DNA of 64,000 bases from Orientallactaga sibirica (GCA_036365145.1 JAEOAD010000982.1:5420001-5484000), one strand, 5' to 3'. Shown: positions 31,247 to 43,194, counted from the stretch's first letter. Numbers and translations: made by a program. Notes: generated by a model from the sequence alone, not told the origin.

Positions 31247-31590
31247 CACTGTGGTGTTTTGATTTAGGTGTCCCCCATAATCTGAGGTGTTCTGAATTCT
31301 AGGTCCCCAGCTGATGGTAATTTGAGAATTAAAGCCTCCTGGAGGGAGTGTAATGTTGGGAGAAGGCTTATGGGTGTTATAGCCAGTTTCCTCTTGCCAA
31401 TGTTTGACACGCTCTCCTGTTGCTGTTGTCCACCTGATGTTGGCCAGGGGGTGATGTCCACCCTCTGCACATGCCATAGTTTTTCCCTGCCATCATGGAG
31501 CTTCCCCTCAAGTCTGTAAGTCAAAGTGAACCCTTTCTTCCTACAAGGGTGTTTTCTGCCAGCAATGCGAACCTGACTGCATCAGTACAA
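31247..31590 (+). repeat. ERVL-MaLR-type solo LTR
   Basis: 'tgtggtgttttgatttaggtgtcccc', 'aggtccccagctgatgg', 'gccatcatggagcttcccc' and 'caaagtgaaccctttc' follow the layout of the LTRs at 19,370 and 52,705. The antisense frames over it are chance frames. Confidence 0.7.
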
Positions 31591-31804
31591 CTGGTACCAA
31601 GATTATTGTTGCTAGACACCTGACTGTGTGCCTTTGGCCTTTTGGAGCTAATCTTTGAGAGGAATGTGGAAGAATTTGAAACCTCAGCCCAAGAGATACC
31701 TTGCAGTGCTTTAAGTACAGCTTGATCAACCACCAATGTACACATTCTCTGAGGCTGTTTTAAAATTATCTTTGTGATTCTGACTAATTACAAAAGATTC
31801 TATG
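31591..31804. other. Unassigned sequence
   Basis: Could be remaining LTR or internal ERV sequence. No recognisable domain. Confidence 0.3.
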
Positions 31805-31918
31805 GATCTGGCTGTCTTGGTGCTCATCTGTAATACTAACACTCAGGAGGCTGAGGTAAGAGGATTGTGGGTTTATGGCAGGCCTGGGCTCCATACCAAG
31901 AGCCTATGCATAAAAAGG
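31805..31918 (+). repeat. Old B1-like SINE
   Basis: 'ttggtgctcatctgtaatac', 'actcaggaggctgagg' and 'caggcctgggctccatacc' are degraded 7SL-type blocks. Confidence 0.6.
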
Positions 31919-32169
31919 TAAAGTCTGCAAATGGAAATATTTATTCTATGATGCCCTACAAAAAGTGTTTTCCAACTCCTGTTTTAAAGCTTCTCTCTCA
32001 GTAAAAGCAAAAAGAAACAAAATATTCCCCACATAATGGTTACATTATAGTTGAACTCTACAGAACAGAGGTAGCAAAGTAAATAGCACACATAAAACAA
32101 GCCACAAACCCATTTTGAAATTGAGTCGACAACTGTAGACAGGCAAAACTACCTATATATGTGGTTTTT

Positions 32170-32215
32170 AAAAATAGATTTGTTTATTTATTTGAGATAG
32201 AGAAAGAGGGAGGAG

Positions 32216-32258
<43 letters not shown>

Positions 32259-32405
32259 AGCACACCAGGTCATCCAGCCACTGCAAACGAACTCCCAATG
32301 CATGCACCCCCTTGTCCATTAGGCTTACGTGGGTCCTGGAGAATCAAACCAGGGTCCTTTAGCTTTGCAGGCAAACGCCTTAACTGCTAAGCCATCTCTT
32401 CAGCA
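32170..32405 (-). repeat. B2-like SINE, antisense, with (GA)n
   Basis: Family antisense copy whose pyrimidine block is a (GA)n array at about 32,218-32,255. tatatgtggtttt before and acatgtgtggtttt after are a probable target duplication. Confidence 0.85.
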
Positions 32406-32414
32406 CTACATGTG

Positions 32415-32757
32415 TGGTTTTATGGCTTGAAACTGAAGCATCCCCCCAAAGTCTCATGTGTTTAAGTCAGCAGTGTTCAGGGTTGGGGCCTGTGGGTCAT
32501 GGCTCTGACTTTATCAATGTGTTTATCCATGAACTCATAGCTAAATGGAATATTAGGGGATAGTGGGAGAATTTTAGGATCTGCGTCCTTTTTCTAGGAA
32601 GCAAGAAAACAAGAGGGACTGAGTATCCTTATGGCCTTATAGAGTATATTTTGTCCCAAGTCTCTCTCTCTCTATCTCTCTCTCTCTCCCTCTCCTTCTT
32701 TTAAACTTATTTTTGTCAGGTACTTTGTCACAGCAATGAGGAGGTAACTAATACAAT
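32415..32757 (+). repeat. ERVL-MaLR-type LTR
   Basis: 'ttatggcttgaaactgaagcatcccc', 'gtctcatgtgtttaagtc' and the end 'caggtactttgtcacagcaatgagg' followed by 'aactaatac' fit MT/MST-type LTRs. It has an internal CT-rich tract at about 32,662-32,695. Confidence 0.6.
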
Positions 32758-33795
32758 TATAGACATGGGTTCATTTCATTTCTTCTCAGAAACACAATCC
32801 CAGACAAGAAGGTGTGTGGAAGTGTACTTGATACAGTCTTCTCAATTTTTTTCATCTCTTTGTGAAATAATCAAGAGTTAGCCTCAAGTACAAAGAAGTA
32901 AGAAAAAAAAACACATGTGTTAACAATATCAGACTTAGGCAAAGAATTTTCAAGTTGTTCTAAAAATAATCCAGTAACAATTTGCTTCAAATGAGACCAC
33001 AAATAAGAAGGTTATTTTCTAAAGATTGCTCTTACAAATCAAAGCTAAATGTATCCAAGTATGGTTTTCAATCAGTGCCTCTCTGTATACCTTTTGTCAT
33101 CCTGTTAAGAAAATTCTGTCCTTCAGTTTATTCTAGCCACTGAGGTGTTCTTGAGTAGCTCAGCGGAAAAGTCTCAAGGTTTTTCAAGATTCGCCATACG
33201 CTGAGGTAACTTTCAAACATCACCATCCTTATACTCCATCTAGGAAACTGCAATATCCTTCCTTTCTTCTAGAAATAAACACTCCAATCTGGTGACATGT
33301 ATGTCTCCCTTGTTTTTTGCTTAAAGGGTTAAATGGAGTTCACTGTAGAGAGCCATTAAAAGCAAATTATACTTCCATTATTTTTTTCTCTAAAGCAGAA
33401 AAACTCTCCTCCTACTGATTCTTCCCACTCAAGCCTTATAATGCTGGTTTTTAAAAATAAAGTAAGATTTCAGAAATATAGCAATGGCATGGAAATTTAG
33501 AGCACAGCGAGAGGTAAGGACTGAACACTCAATAACTCGGCAGGCACACTACTGCATAGAAACTGCAATCTCATGATAAAAAGACTTTAAATATCATTAG
33601 TAATATTTATATGTAAGAACCATATAGAATACATCAAACTCAGTGAGACCATACACAAGCACTTGCTACAACAGGTCTTTCTGCAATGTTTCTTTAGGGT
33701 GCAGTGACTTGGCCCTAAAAGTAGAAGTGAATGTATCAAACTAATGTGATATAGCATCCAATTTTAAATGGAATTAATTTATATTCTAACTTTTG
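32758..33795. other. Unassigned repeat-poor block
   Basis: About 1 kb without recognisable repeats or coding potential. Candidate unique sequence. Confidence 0.4.
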
Positions 33796-33799
33796 TGTG

Positions 33800-34105
33800 T
33801 AGCATGCATATGATGTTTTTATGTGTGCATGTAAGGAAACAGAGGTTGATATCAGGTGTAGTCTTCAATCACTTTTCTACCGTATTTTTGAGACAGGGTC
33901 TCTCACTGAACCCATAATTTATCAATTAAGCTGGACAAGCTATCCAGCAAGCCCAAGAGATCCTGCTATATCTGCCTCACAGCACTGGGATTACAGGAGT
34001 GTGCCAGTACACCCAGCATTTACATGGATGCTGGGGATTTGAACTCAGGTTCTCATGCTTGGGCAATCAGCAGTTTATCCATTGAACAAACTCCCAGGCC
34101 CTCAT
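33800..34105 (-). repeat. B4-type SINE, antisense
   Basis: Inverted B1-like part ('tttgagacagggtctctcac', 'ctgggattacaggagtgtgcc') joined to the inverted ID-like part ('atgctggggatttgaactcagg'). It encloses the 73-codon frame at 33,821. Confidence 0.75.
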
Positions 34106-34285
34106 TTTAACTTTTAATGTCAGTCATTCTTCCTACTCTCTATATTTAAAGGATAATCATAAGTGTGTTCAGACATTGACTAAATAATTGCAAGAGAAGC
34201 AATCCATTGCACAATGAATTGAAAGGTTGAACTATACATTTTTATTTAGAAAATTATTCTCTTTGCTCTTAAAAAACACCTTTCA

Positions 34286-34446
34286 TCTGGGTATGGTGAC
34301 TCATTCCTATAATCCCTACACTTGGAAGGCTGAGGTAAGAAGATAGCTGTAAGTTTGAAGTTAACCTGGGCTGCAGTATAAGTTCAAGGATACCCTGAGA
34401 TAGAGTAATACCATGCCTCAAAAAAAAAAAAAAAGAAGAAGAAGAA
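34286..34446 (+). repeat. B1 SINE, diverged
   Basis: 'ggtatggtgactcattcctataatccc', 'ggctgaggtaag', 'gttaacctgggctgcag' and a poly-A/GAA tail at 34,420-34,446. Confidence 0.75.
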
Positions 34447-34454
34447 ACCACTTT

Positions 34455-34648
34455 TATACAACTTGTGTATTTGTGTGTGCATGTGTACATGGTCATGTAT
34501 GTGTATGTAAGCATATGTATGCACATGCATGTGGAGGTCAGAATCAGTGTTTAGTGTCTTCCTTTAGTGTCACCTTATTTTTTGAGAAAGTGTTTCTCAC
34601 TGAACAGGCAACTCACCAATTAGGCTCGCCAAGTTTGCTAGGAAGTCA
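34455..34648 (-). repeat. B4-type SINE fragment, antisense
   Basis: TG-rich start, 'atgtggaggtcagaatcag', then 'tttgagaaagtgtttctcactg' and 'aactcaccaattaggct': the inverted B4 left part. Confidence 0.6.
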
Positions 34649-34859
34649 CTATATAATGAGAATTCCAGGCACAAAGGCCTTTGGAAGACGTGGCCGACAC
34701 TTCAATTGACAATAAGACAAAATTGAGGTCCAAATCATCAGAATTCATTAATGACTAACTAATCTTAGAGCAGAGCAGTTGGAATTCAATACAACTGGAG
34801 GCCCAGCTAATATCACCAAAAAAAAAAAAAAAACAGAAGATCCATTCAATGGATCCCAG

Positions 34860-34945
34860 TCAACCTATAGAACCTGTAGAAGGACCAAATATTCTTGTAT
34901 TAAGCCATTAAGTTTCGGGGTAGTTTATTATGCAGTAAATTAGTG
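34860..34945 (+). repeat. Possible MLT1-type LTR 3' end
   Basis: 'ttaagccattaagtttcggggtagtttattatg' resembles the end of MLT-type LTRs. Confidence 0.4.
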
Positions 34946-34954
34946 TCAAAAGTT

Positions 34955-35325
34955 GATCTGAGTGCTCAGCACTGAAATATCTCTAACACACCTTCCAAGG
35001 TTCAGGGTCCATTGTGGAAGAGGTAGAAGAAAGAATGTAAGAGCCAAAGGAAGGGTAGGAGTCCTTAGAACACGTTTCTCCAGACACAAAATGGCCTGGA
35101 TATCCATGACCTCATAGTGCCTGACACTACCTACACAAGAGCATCATAATAGGAGAAAAGATCATGACATCATACTAAAAAGAGAGACTGATTAAGAGGG
35201 GGAGGGCATATGATGGAGCGTGGAGTTTCAAAGGGGAAATTGTGGGGAGGGAGGGAATTACTATGGGTTATTATCTACAATTATGAAAGTTGTCAACAAA
35301 ACGTTGATCTGAGGGACAAACTTGT
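34955..35325 (+). repeat. L1 3'-UTR end, sense, murid-like type
   Basis: 'ggttcagggtccattgtgg', 'aatgtaagagccaaaggaagg', 'gaaaagatcatgacatc', 'gggaattactatgggttat' and 'gaaagttgtcaacaaaa' match the older rodent L1 3' UTR type. This differs from the 3' UTR of the complete L1. Confidence 0.7.
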
Positions 35326-35563
35326 ACTTTAACACACTCAAACAACCATTTGTTGCAAAATTAAATTATGTCTCCACTTTGAAGACAGTGTTTACTAAAA
35401 CCACTTCATTTGTTGATTCTTATAAAGTAAGGATTCATTGTTGAGAATGTTCATTTCCAAAACAAGTCCTAATGTTATTATTCAAAGATGTAAAAGAGAA
35501 TCAGAGCAAAAAATAAGACATTAAATCTTAAGATAGTCACTTTTAAGTGTGTATTACTTTCTT

Positions 35564-35735
35564 TTTTTGTTGTTTTTGTTTGGTTTTGGTTTTTCGAGGT
35601 AGGGTTTCACTCTGGTCCAGGCTGACCTGGACTTCACTATGTAGTCTCAGGGTGGCCTCAAACTCATGGCTATCCTCCTACCTCTGCCTCCCAAGTGCTG
35701 GGATTAAAGGCATGTGCCACCACCACGCTTGGCTT
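35564..35735 (-). repeat. B1 SINE, antisense, with TSD
   Basis: Reversed B1 with T-rich head. The target duplication tgtattactttctt (35,550-35,563) pairs with tgtattgctttctt (35,736-35,749). Confidence 0.9.
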
Positions 35736-35749
35736 TGTATTGCTTTCTT

Positions 35750-36555
35750 AAAGTGAATATGATATACCTACATAAAATATAGGTAAAATAGTTTGAAAAA
35801 AATGTTTAACTGCACTTTGGAGAAAGTGTTATCATTTTCTGATTGAATCCACCCAAGAAAATATCATTTTCTTAGATTTGCAATGAGGCTGTTTTACTAA
35901 AGTATCACTTTACCTCTGACATAAATGTCTTATGGATAAAATATGTGGCATTTATGTTCCTGGAAATATTCTATACATGAACTATGACTTTTTATAAGAA
36001 ACAAGGCCTAAAGTGGGATTGATTTCTCAGCTGTGGAATTGTTATTGGTTTATGTTGAATAGAAATGACAACAATGACCCTACTGAGTGAATGCTAAGTA
36101 ATTTCATCTATAAGCATAGTATCTCTTTGAAAGGAAGTACAATAACTCTATGGGACAAGAATGAGCATTAAAAAATAATCTACACTAAACTTTTTGTACT
36201 TTACTCATACCTGGCTAAATCAGAAGATTACAATGAAAAATGCACACACTTTCATCAGAGCGAAGCATAGCTTCAGTCACTGAGTATGGAGCAGTCAAGT
36301 AGAGGTTTCCAGAACATTCTGGAAGCCTGTAAGATCCATCTAATCATACATTAAGTGAGGATAAGAACATGCCACACTCATAAAGTATCTAACAGCTTAT
36401 AAGTTTAATGTGGGTGAAGAGGACTTAGGACTAACAGAGGAGCAAGTCACACCCACTCGCAGCAATAAAAATACTTGATGCTTTCCAAGTTTATCTTCCT
36501 GATTTCTGGAAATGGCATTCAGGAACAAGAAGCAAAATTATATGTTCCTTTGTCA
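35750..36555. other. Unassigned repeat-poor block
   Basis: AT-rich, complex sequence without a recognisable repeat or coding frame. Confidence 0.4.
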
Positions 36556-36556
36556 T

Positions 36557-37350
36557 ACTGTAACAGGGTGCTAAGGGTCCGGGAAAGTCATTGAACCCCA
36601 AAACCCTAGGTTTCTTTCTAATTTTAATCAAAGTATTGAATAAAAAGAAGACTGGGATGGATAATTATTAATTTATTATATTTATTGAGGGAAGTATAGA
36701 GCCAAGGAAAGGCATCCACATGGCTAGAGATCCCATGTGGAGGGCCTGGAAAAAAAGCATGGAAAGAAAAGAGAAAAGAAAGTTCAAGGAGCTCCTGCCA
36801 TGTGGGGAGCTGGAGGGGATAAAGGAGCCCATGTATAGACTAAGGACTGGGGCCCTCATGGCTGGGTCTGGACCTAGCCATCCTAGGTCCAACAGAGGGA
36901 AAAACTCACCCATAGATGGAAGTTCCCAAGTGGTCAGAGAGTCTGCCTTCCCCTTGCAAAGGTATTTATGACCTTAGGGTGGTGGGCTGTCTTCTGGCTC
37001 AGATGACCAAAGGACAGAGAACCTGCTGGTTGATTAGGGTTAGGGGCTGCCTCAGGAAGAGGTTAGCCTTGGCACCAAGTTCCAGGGGCTGAACTTGACC
37101 AACCAAAAATTTTAAATCCTATGAAAGACATCCCTCCCAGGAGGGGTCATATTTGTTTGTGGAATACAGTTCTGGAGAAGTAGGCAAGAGATAAGTCAGA
37201 TCATCTTTGATTTCTAGCAAGTGTAAACTTTCTTTCCCATTTTATCTTCAGGGATCCAGTCACCCTTACTTTACCTCCCTCTCAATACCTTGTGAAAGGG
37301 TGTTGGGATCGACTATAGGCACACAAAGAAGGATTAAGACACAGTCCCTC
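36557..37350 (-). repeat. Possible lineage-specific ERV LTR, antisense
   Basis: On the minus strand the stretch ends in 'ccggacccttagcaccctgttaca', a plausible LTR terminus, and has an AATAAA-type signal at about 36,685. Upstream it is GC-richer than its surroundings, with repeated 'ccatgtgg'-type words. I cannot find the other LTR edge and cannot name a family. The 81- to 83-codon frames on either strand here are probably chance. Confidence 0.35.
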
Positions 37351-38434
37351 ACCTCACAGCACATACTTTGGGAGTATGTCAGTGACATATGTCACTGGTT
37401 CCAGCTGAACAAGAAACTCTCTGTTCATTCATTCATCCCAGTATTTCTGGTAGTGTATTTGGAAACCAGGAGTTTAGGCAGAGAAAGAGGTAGAGTATGT
37501 CAGAGTAAATAAAACAATAATCAGAGCAAAATTCTCTCCAGAAGTACTTTATTTATGGAATGACATTGTAGTGGGAATGCAGAGTATTATATTAGGAATA
37601 TGTGTGTCTTATTAAACCACGGTCAAAGGAAAAGAGGTTGAGGCAAGAGAATTATCTTAAAGAGACAATGATTGATTATACTAGATATTTTGAAACGATA
37701 ACCTTTGGCCTCACTGATAAATTCCAAAAGTGGCATCAGTCCAATTGGTAGCTGAGAAAATGTCATTATAGAGCAACTTATATAAACTTATAATTACCTC
37801 CATAAAATTATGAGTTTCTTGCCAAGTATCTTGTGATATTGTCATGTGTGAGAAGCCTTTCTTGATAACTTCTCATTTTTATTTCAATTTTTCCCCATAG
37901 GGTTGACACAAGCAACTCCATTTTGAGTCTAACAGCTCTGTTATTTCCCTCACAATACAGTAAAAAGTGAGAGACAGTAAAATTATTATCAGATTCAGTA
38001 AAATTATTATCAAGGATGAGGCCTTGTTGGATAAGGTCTACCTGGTAATAGTAAAAGTTATGATTTTTACTGAGGGTAGATTTTGAAAAGAGAAACTGCA
38101 AGATCTTTGAAAGAGCTGGGTTACTGATAGCTGTATTGTGCATACCCACAAGACTCAAGAAAGGTTCCAGATGATGGGAAATAAGGGTTTTTCATCATTC
38201 TGGTGCAGGAACAGGTTGATCAGAGGGGATCATTTGAATTAATTGAATTCTTAACACTATATATTTTAAGCTTAAGAGCCAACAGAATTTCATTATAAGG
38301 AGAGTGAATAAGAGACTAAGAGACTAAGAGACAGAAAGCAAGAGAGAAATTAGGTCTGAGAAAATGGGTAATTACATTTCCATGAATATGCAGTCAACTC
38401 TTTTTATTCACCATTACTTTGGTCTATAAACTTC
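37351..38434. other. Unassigned sequence with short direct repeats
   Basis: Contains cagtaaaattattatca twice in tandem with a 21-bp period (37,975 and 37,996), and an 'aagagacta' triplet near 38,310. The 116-codon minus-strand frame (37,808-38,158) has no recognisable domain. It could be ERV-derived together with the preceding entry. Confidence 0.35.
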
Positions 38435-38765
38435 CCTGTATCAGTTAATCGGTTCTTATTCATTGCTAGGGAAGGAAAGAATTTATTTCAGCTAATACTT
38501 TCAGAGACTAGTCGATCACAATGGGGAAAGCATGGCAAAAGCAGAAAACCAGCATTACATCCTCACATCAGTAGGGAGGAAGCAGAGAGATCAAACAGGG
38601 CTGGGCTATAACACCTAAAGGTCCACCCCCTCTGACATACTTCATCTAGCAAGACTCCACTCACTAAAGGTTACACAATTTTTTCAAACACCACCACCAG
38701 CCAGGGATTACGTAATTCAAAACCATGAGCTTATTGGAGCCACTGTACATTTAAACTACCACATT
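38435..38765 (-). repeat. ERVL-MaLR-type LTR, antisense
   Basis: Reversed LTR layout: 'gttcttattcattgctaggg', 'gaaagaatttatttcagc', 'aggtccaccccctctgac', 'accaccagccagggattac', 'ttaaactaccacat'. Confidence 0.65.
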
Positions 38766-39160
38766 CCCCCATCCTGACTTATCAATAAATACACCAGTGC
38801 TCTTAGATGGAACAGCTGAAATAAGGAGGCATATTATTGGCTTGTTTACCATCAACTAGGGACATTCTCTAAGGGTGCCCCAGTTTTATCACCTCTCTGT
38901 TCATGTCCATGCATACCCACCAAACCACAGCAGGTATTGATTTGGTAGTAACAAGTGAATTTAGAAAGGAGGAAGAATTTGCATACACAATTTGCATATA
39001 TGGAATCTGTGAAGGAGAACTGACTCATCATCTTTACTGCTTTTATGAATATTTTGAATTACACACAGGAATATATAGTAAGGAATAATAATGGACACCA
39101 GGGAAAAAATAAAAGAATTTATAGACAGGAAGATGTCCCAATGTTATTTTTTTCCTTTTT
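38766..39160. other. Unassigned sequence
   Basis: No repeat or gene recognised. Confidence 0.4.
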
Positions 39161-39415
39161 GCCTTCAGATGAGGACTGAATGACTTGCCCCTTAAAATGC
39201 TACATGTAGAAGTCTTATACCAACAGTGAAGGACATCACATCAACCCAGTGATAGTGGCAACTCATAATTGGCTATGGTGTCTTTTAGGGGATAGAGAGG
39301 CTCCCTGCTGACACATTCTAGCTGAATCAGTCCTGTCCAGGTGCATGTGGACAGGAGTAGATAGTGATTGAGGAAGTCTCCAATTTCTCAGCAAAGGTGA
39401 GAATCCCAAACAACT
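39161..39415 (+). repeat. Possible old MaLR LTR fragment
   Basis: 'agatgaggactgaatgactt', 'agaagtcttataccaacagtg' and 'cacattctagctgaatcag' are loosely LTR-like. Weak evidence. Confidence 0.3.
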
Positions 39416-39427
39416 TCTTTAAAAAAA

Positions 39428-39905
39428 AATGTGTGTGTGTACCCGCATGCATGCATACACCATGACATGTGTGTGGAGGTCAGAGGACAACTTCAGGTTG
39501 TTAGTCCTTTTCATTTCCTGCTTTGAAACAGTATCTCTCTTGTTTTATTGCTGGGAAGATTTGACTGTGTTGTGAGCTGCAAGATTCTCCTCGCTCCATC
39601 TCCTACTGCCCTAAGTGCACTGAGATTACAGATGAAAGCATCACTTTTTTTTTCTTTTGAGGTAGGGTCTCACTCTAGCCCAGGCTGACCTGGAATTCAC
39701 TATGTAGTCTCAGGGTGGCCTCGAACTCACAGTGATCCTCCTACCTCTGCCTCCCAAGTGCTGGGATTAAAGGTGTGCACTACCAAGCCCGGCCTGAAAA
39801 CATCACTTTTATATCCAACATTACATGGGTGCTGGGAATCTGAACTCCAGTCAGAAACATCATTGAAGAGAAAGGGCCTTTAACCACTGAACCAACTCTC
39901 CAACC
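39428..39905 (-). repeat. B4-type SINE, antisense, split by a B1
   Basis: The left part runs from 'gtgtgtgtacccgcatgc' to 39,648. The right part (39,796-39,905) resumes with 'ttacatgggtgctgggaatctgaac' and ends 'accaactctccaacccc'. Confidence 0.7.
39649..39795 (-). repeat. B1 SINE nested in B4, antisense
   Basis: Well-preserved reversed B1. gaaagcatcactttt (39,634-39,648) and gaaaacatcactttt (39,796-39,810) are its target-site duplication inside the B4. Confidence 0.92.
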
Positions 39906-39931
39906 CCTCCAATTTCTTTTGTAACAAAAGT

Positions 39932-40080
39932 CAAGTTAAGCATGGGAACATATAACTATAATACTAGTATTTGGGAGATTGAGGCAGGAGCACTGCCAGC
40001 AATTTAAGACTAACCTGGGCTACATAGTGAGTTGCAGGTCAGCCAGGGCTATGGTATAAGACTCTGTCTCAAAAAAAGTC
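39932..40080 (+). repeat. B1 SINE, diverged
   Basis: 'taagcatgggaacatataac', 'gggagattgaggcaggagcac', 'ctgggctacatagtgagttgcaggtcagccagggc', 'actctgtctc'. Confidence 0.75.
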
Positions 40081-40109
40081 AAATAATTGTATTTTCTCTT
40101 TGCTGGTTA

Positions 40110-40245
40110 GTAGTTAGTTTTGTGATAGGGTCTTGCTATGTATCCCATGCTGATCTGGAACATGAGATCCTCCTGGTTGAGTACTAGGATTATACCTCCT
40201 AAATGTTAGGATTATATGCATGCATCACCATTACCTACAACTAAT
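40110..40245 (-). repeat. Old B1-like SINE, antisense
   Basis: 'gatagggtcttgctatgtatcccatgctgatctgg' and 'aatgttaggattatatgcatgcatcacc' are reversed B1 blocks. With the preceding sense B1 it forms an inverted pair. Confidence 0.65.
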
Positions 40246-40879
40246 TCAATTTCTAGGACACATTGTTTTGGAAACAAAAGTTTCATTGGGGCCCTACTAT
40301 ACTAGCATTAGATGACATAAAACTTCTTTCTTTTCATTGATCTCTTAAAAACTGTCTGGGAGAGATAAAAGAGTTTAGACTTGGGTCTTATCGGTAACTA
40401 AATAGATATATACAAGAATTCAGAACCCCAAAATAAAAAGCAATGCAATTATACTTTATTTGATATCTGTGCACCATTGCCACAATCCACCAGAAATGTG
40501 ATGTTTAGATTTTTTTGAATAAGTATGAATATGCCTTTTAAACACATGCAAAGCATGATCATTAGACCTACTAGGGTTTACATGACCATGTATTTATTTC
40601 CTTTCAACTGTGTTCTCTCCAGAGCCTTCACTGCTATTCTCTTTATGCCACTAATCTTCATTCCTGGAATTGTCTTCAGAATTGGTCTGCCAGTGAAACC
40701 ATGAGATCAGCCCTACTCCCTTCACAGCTCAATTCATTTTCTTGAATGATGACAAGCCTTGGGGAGGGTGCACTGTAAGGCAGGAAAAGCCTGCCACAAA
40801 ACATGTGGAGTTGGAACCATCAATCTAGGCCAAAATTGTGGTAAAGGCAAGTGTGAATTTATGTGCTAAAAAAGACTCT
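40246..40879. other. Unassigned sequence
   Basis: No recognisable repeat or coding frame. Confidence 0.4.
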
Positions 40880-40883
40880 CAGG

Positions 40884-41242
40884 AAGCTGGGGTGATGGCT
40901 CAATGCGTAAAGTGTTTGCCATGCAAGCATAAGGGCCTGAATTTGAAACCGCAACACTCACATAAAAGCAAGGCAAGGTGACACATACCTGTAATCATAT
41001 TGTGGAGGAGGCAGAGACAGGAGGATCCTTGGGAAAGACTGGTTAGCTAGTTTAGCTGAATTGCTGAGCTCCAGGTTCAGGGAAAGACCCTGTCTCAAAA
41101 AGCAAGGTTGATATTGATTGGGGACAACATCCAACATCAACCTTTGGCCTCTGCATGCATGTGCACACATCAATATGCATGTGCACATACACATACATTC
41201 ATATGCACACATGCACTTATACCACACACATTTGCACATGGA
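40884..41242 (+). repeat. B4/RSINE1 SINE with CA-rich tail
   Basis: tRNA-like head ('gctggggtgatggctcaatgcg'), B1-like centre ('aggaggcagagacaggaggatcc'), 'ttagctagtttagctgaattgc', then an alternating purine-pyrimidine CA-rich tail at about 41,150-41,240. Confidence 0.8.
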
Positions 41243-41515
41243 CAATTAAAAAAATGAAGACTTGGCAACAAATAGTTCAAGAGGCTGTCTATTCGGAGTC
41301 TACCAACTGTGCCAGAAAAAAATGTGGAAGCTTTCATTACATAAGAGTTAATAATGACATTAGGTCAAATCCAGCAACATATATCCCTGTAACAGAAAGA
41401 TTATCTCACCTACCATGCCAGTTGCAACATAAGTAGGGTCAACAGAATCCTATTTTTTCATAAAACTCTATCTTCCCATACAACTCGATATCTGTCTTCA
41501 AAAGCCCCAATCCAG
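41243..41515. other. Unassigned sequence
   Basis: No recognisable feature. Confidence 0.4.
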
Positions 41516-41517
41516 TC

Positions 41518-41640
41518 AAGTGTAATCAGATAAACATGTAATCCTAGTGCTCAGGAGGCAGATCTCAAGTTTGAAGCTAGCCTAGGCTGCATAATGAGTT
41601 GAAGGTTACCCTGACTTACATAAGTGAGATTATATCAGGA
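41518..41640 (+). repeat. B1 SINE, diverged
   Basis: 'catgtaatcctagtgctcaggaggcag' and 'gaagctagcctaggctgcataatgag' are degraded B1 blocks, followed by an A/G-rich tail. Confidence 0.6.
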
Positions 41641-41755
41641 AAATGGAGGAAATAGAAGTTGAAAGGAAAAGGGAGAAAAGAGGAAGAAAGAGAGGGAAAA
41701 AAGGGGAGGAGAAAAAGAAGAGAAAGGAAAAGAAGAGAAGGGAAGCGAGAGATTA
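41641..41755 (+). repeat. Polypurine low-complexity tract
   Basis: About 115 bp, almost entirely A and G on the plus strand, probably grown from the tail of the preceding B1. The reverse strand produces Leu/Ser/Phe-rich artefact frames. Confidence 0.85.
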
Positions 41756-41872
41756 AAATCTTCCACAAATGAGCAAGAGAAACCTGTGAATTGTAGAATG
41801 CTAGCAACTATGATAAGAAATTTAGGACGTAACATAACCACATGACTTTTCAAATATGGAAAAGGGGGAGAG

Positions 41873-42049
41873 TGCTGGGCGTGGTGGCGCACGCCTTTAA
41901 TCCCAGCACTTGGGAGGCAGAGGTAGGAGGATCGCCAAGAGTTCGAGGCCACCCTGAGACTACATAGTGAATTCCAGGTCAGCCTGGACCAGAGTGAGAC
42001 CCTACCTTGCAAACCCCCCCAAAAAAACAAAAAAAAACAAAAAAGAAAA
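41873..42049 (+). repeat. B1 SINE, young, perfect TSD
   Basis: The best B1 in the window: tgctgggcgtggtggcgcac head, complete body and A-rich tail. gaaaagggggagag is duplicated exactly at 41,859-41,872 and 42,050-42,063, suggesting a fairly recent insertion. Confidence 0.95.
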
Positions 42050-42063
42050 GAAAAGGGGGAGAG

Positions 42064-42735
42064 AAAATGTCCTAGAAATAAAAAACATCAACAAAATTTG
42101 AAATTTCAATGAAGACCATGAATCTTGAAATTAGAATAAATGAACTAGATATTTATGCAGAAGAAATTGATAAGTTCCTTTTTATTCCTTCTATGCTCGT
42201 TCAGTGTAATGAGTGATATTACAGTTTCATATGTATGTTTTAATATTTGCTGAGTCTTTGGAGATTAAATTTTAAGTTAATTTGTTAGCAATAAAATTAT
42301 AAACAAAAGCATCCATCACTGTCTGTGAAAATAAACTTTGAAGAGTCTATCTCTAAGGAAGAACTCTAAGCCAGCTTACCCTTTCAGTGCAGGATATGAG
42401 ACATGACTTCTCAGAAAGTTTCCTCATCAATACTATCTCCAACATGACCTAAGACTACTGCACAACACCCTCCAGGCATATTAGTTAAATTGTGTGATCA
42501 TGAAGACAAAGAAGAGCAACTGCCCTTGAGTTACATTCTTATATTCCGCCTTACTTATCACGATTTCAGCTCATTTATTCAAAACTGACACACTAAACGA
42601 ATAGTATTTCGACCAGTGCCAAGAAACAGGCAAGAAATTTCTTGGTGAGGATTAACTACAAATATAATTTTATAGTAGAAATATTATCATGCATAAATGG
42701 CATTGTGCAAAGATTTTCACAGATCAAAGCAGAGT
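42064..42735. other. Unassigned repeat-poor block
   Basis: No recognisable repeat or coding frame. Confidence 0.4.
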
Positions 42736-42739
42736 GGGA

Positions 42740-42895
42740 GAATCTAAACATTTTTTATTGACTGTGAACTTTACTGAATATGGTCATATTCCCATTGTAT
42801 TATACTCTATGTGCCCTCTTCCCTGTCTCTTCCACTGAGGGCCCTCCACAGTGGGGTTATCTGAATTCATTGTGGGGTCATGAATCTGAACATTT
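42740..42895 (-). repeat. L1 3'-UTR end, antisense, fragment
   Basis: 'ttttttattgactgtgaac', 'tgccctcttccctgtctc' and 'ccactgagggccctcc' match the older L1 3' UTR seen at 1,297 and 6,385. Confidence 0.6.
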
Positions 42896-43194
42896 TGACA
42901 TATGACTGATTTATTTTCTCTCTGGACCCTAAGCCCTGTAACCTACACCTCTGTCCTCTGGCTTGGGACCTTACTTTCTCTTTGACTATTTGGTTCATTA
43001 CCAGAAAGGAGAAGTAATGATTTAGGTTTGATTATCATTGACCTCAAAATTTCTGCCACCACCTTGACTCTTTCTTCCTTCTAACTTCTATATTATTTTT
43101 TTTCTTTGGTTCCAGAAAAGCATAACTTTATAGGTGAGGCTTAGGAGGTATTGGAAGTAGTCCAGAAGAAAGAGCTAAGCAATACATTCAGTTT

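Noticed and set aside
37808..38158. 116-codon minus-strand frame
   Set aside because: No recognisable domain; lies in possible LTR-related sequence.
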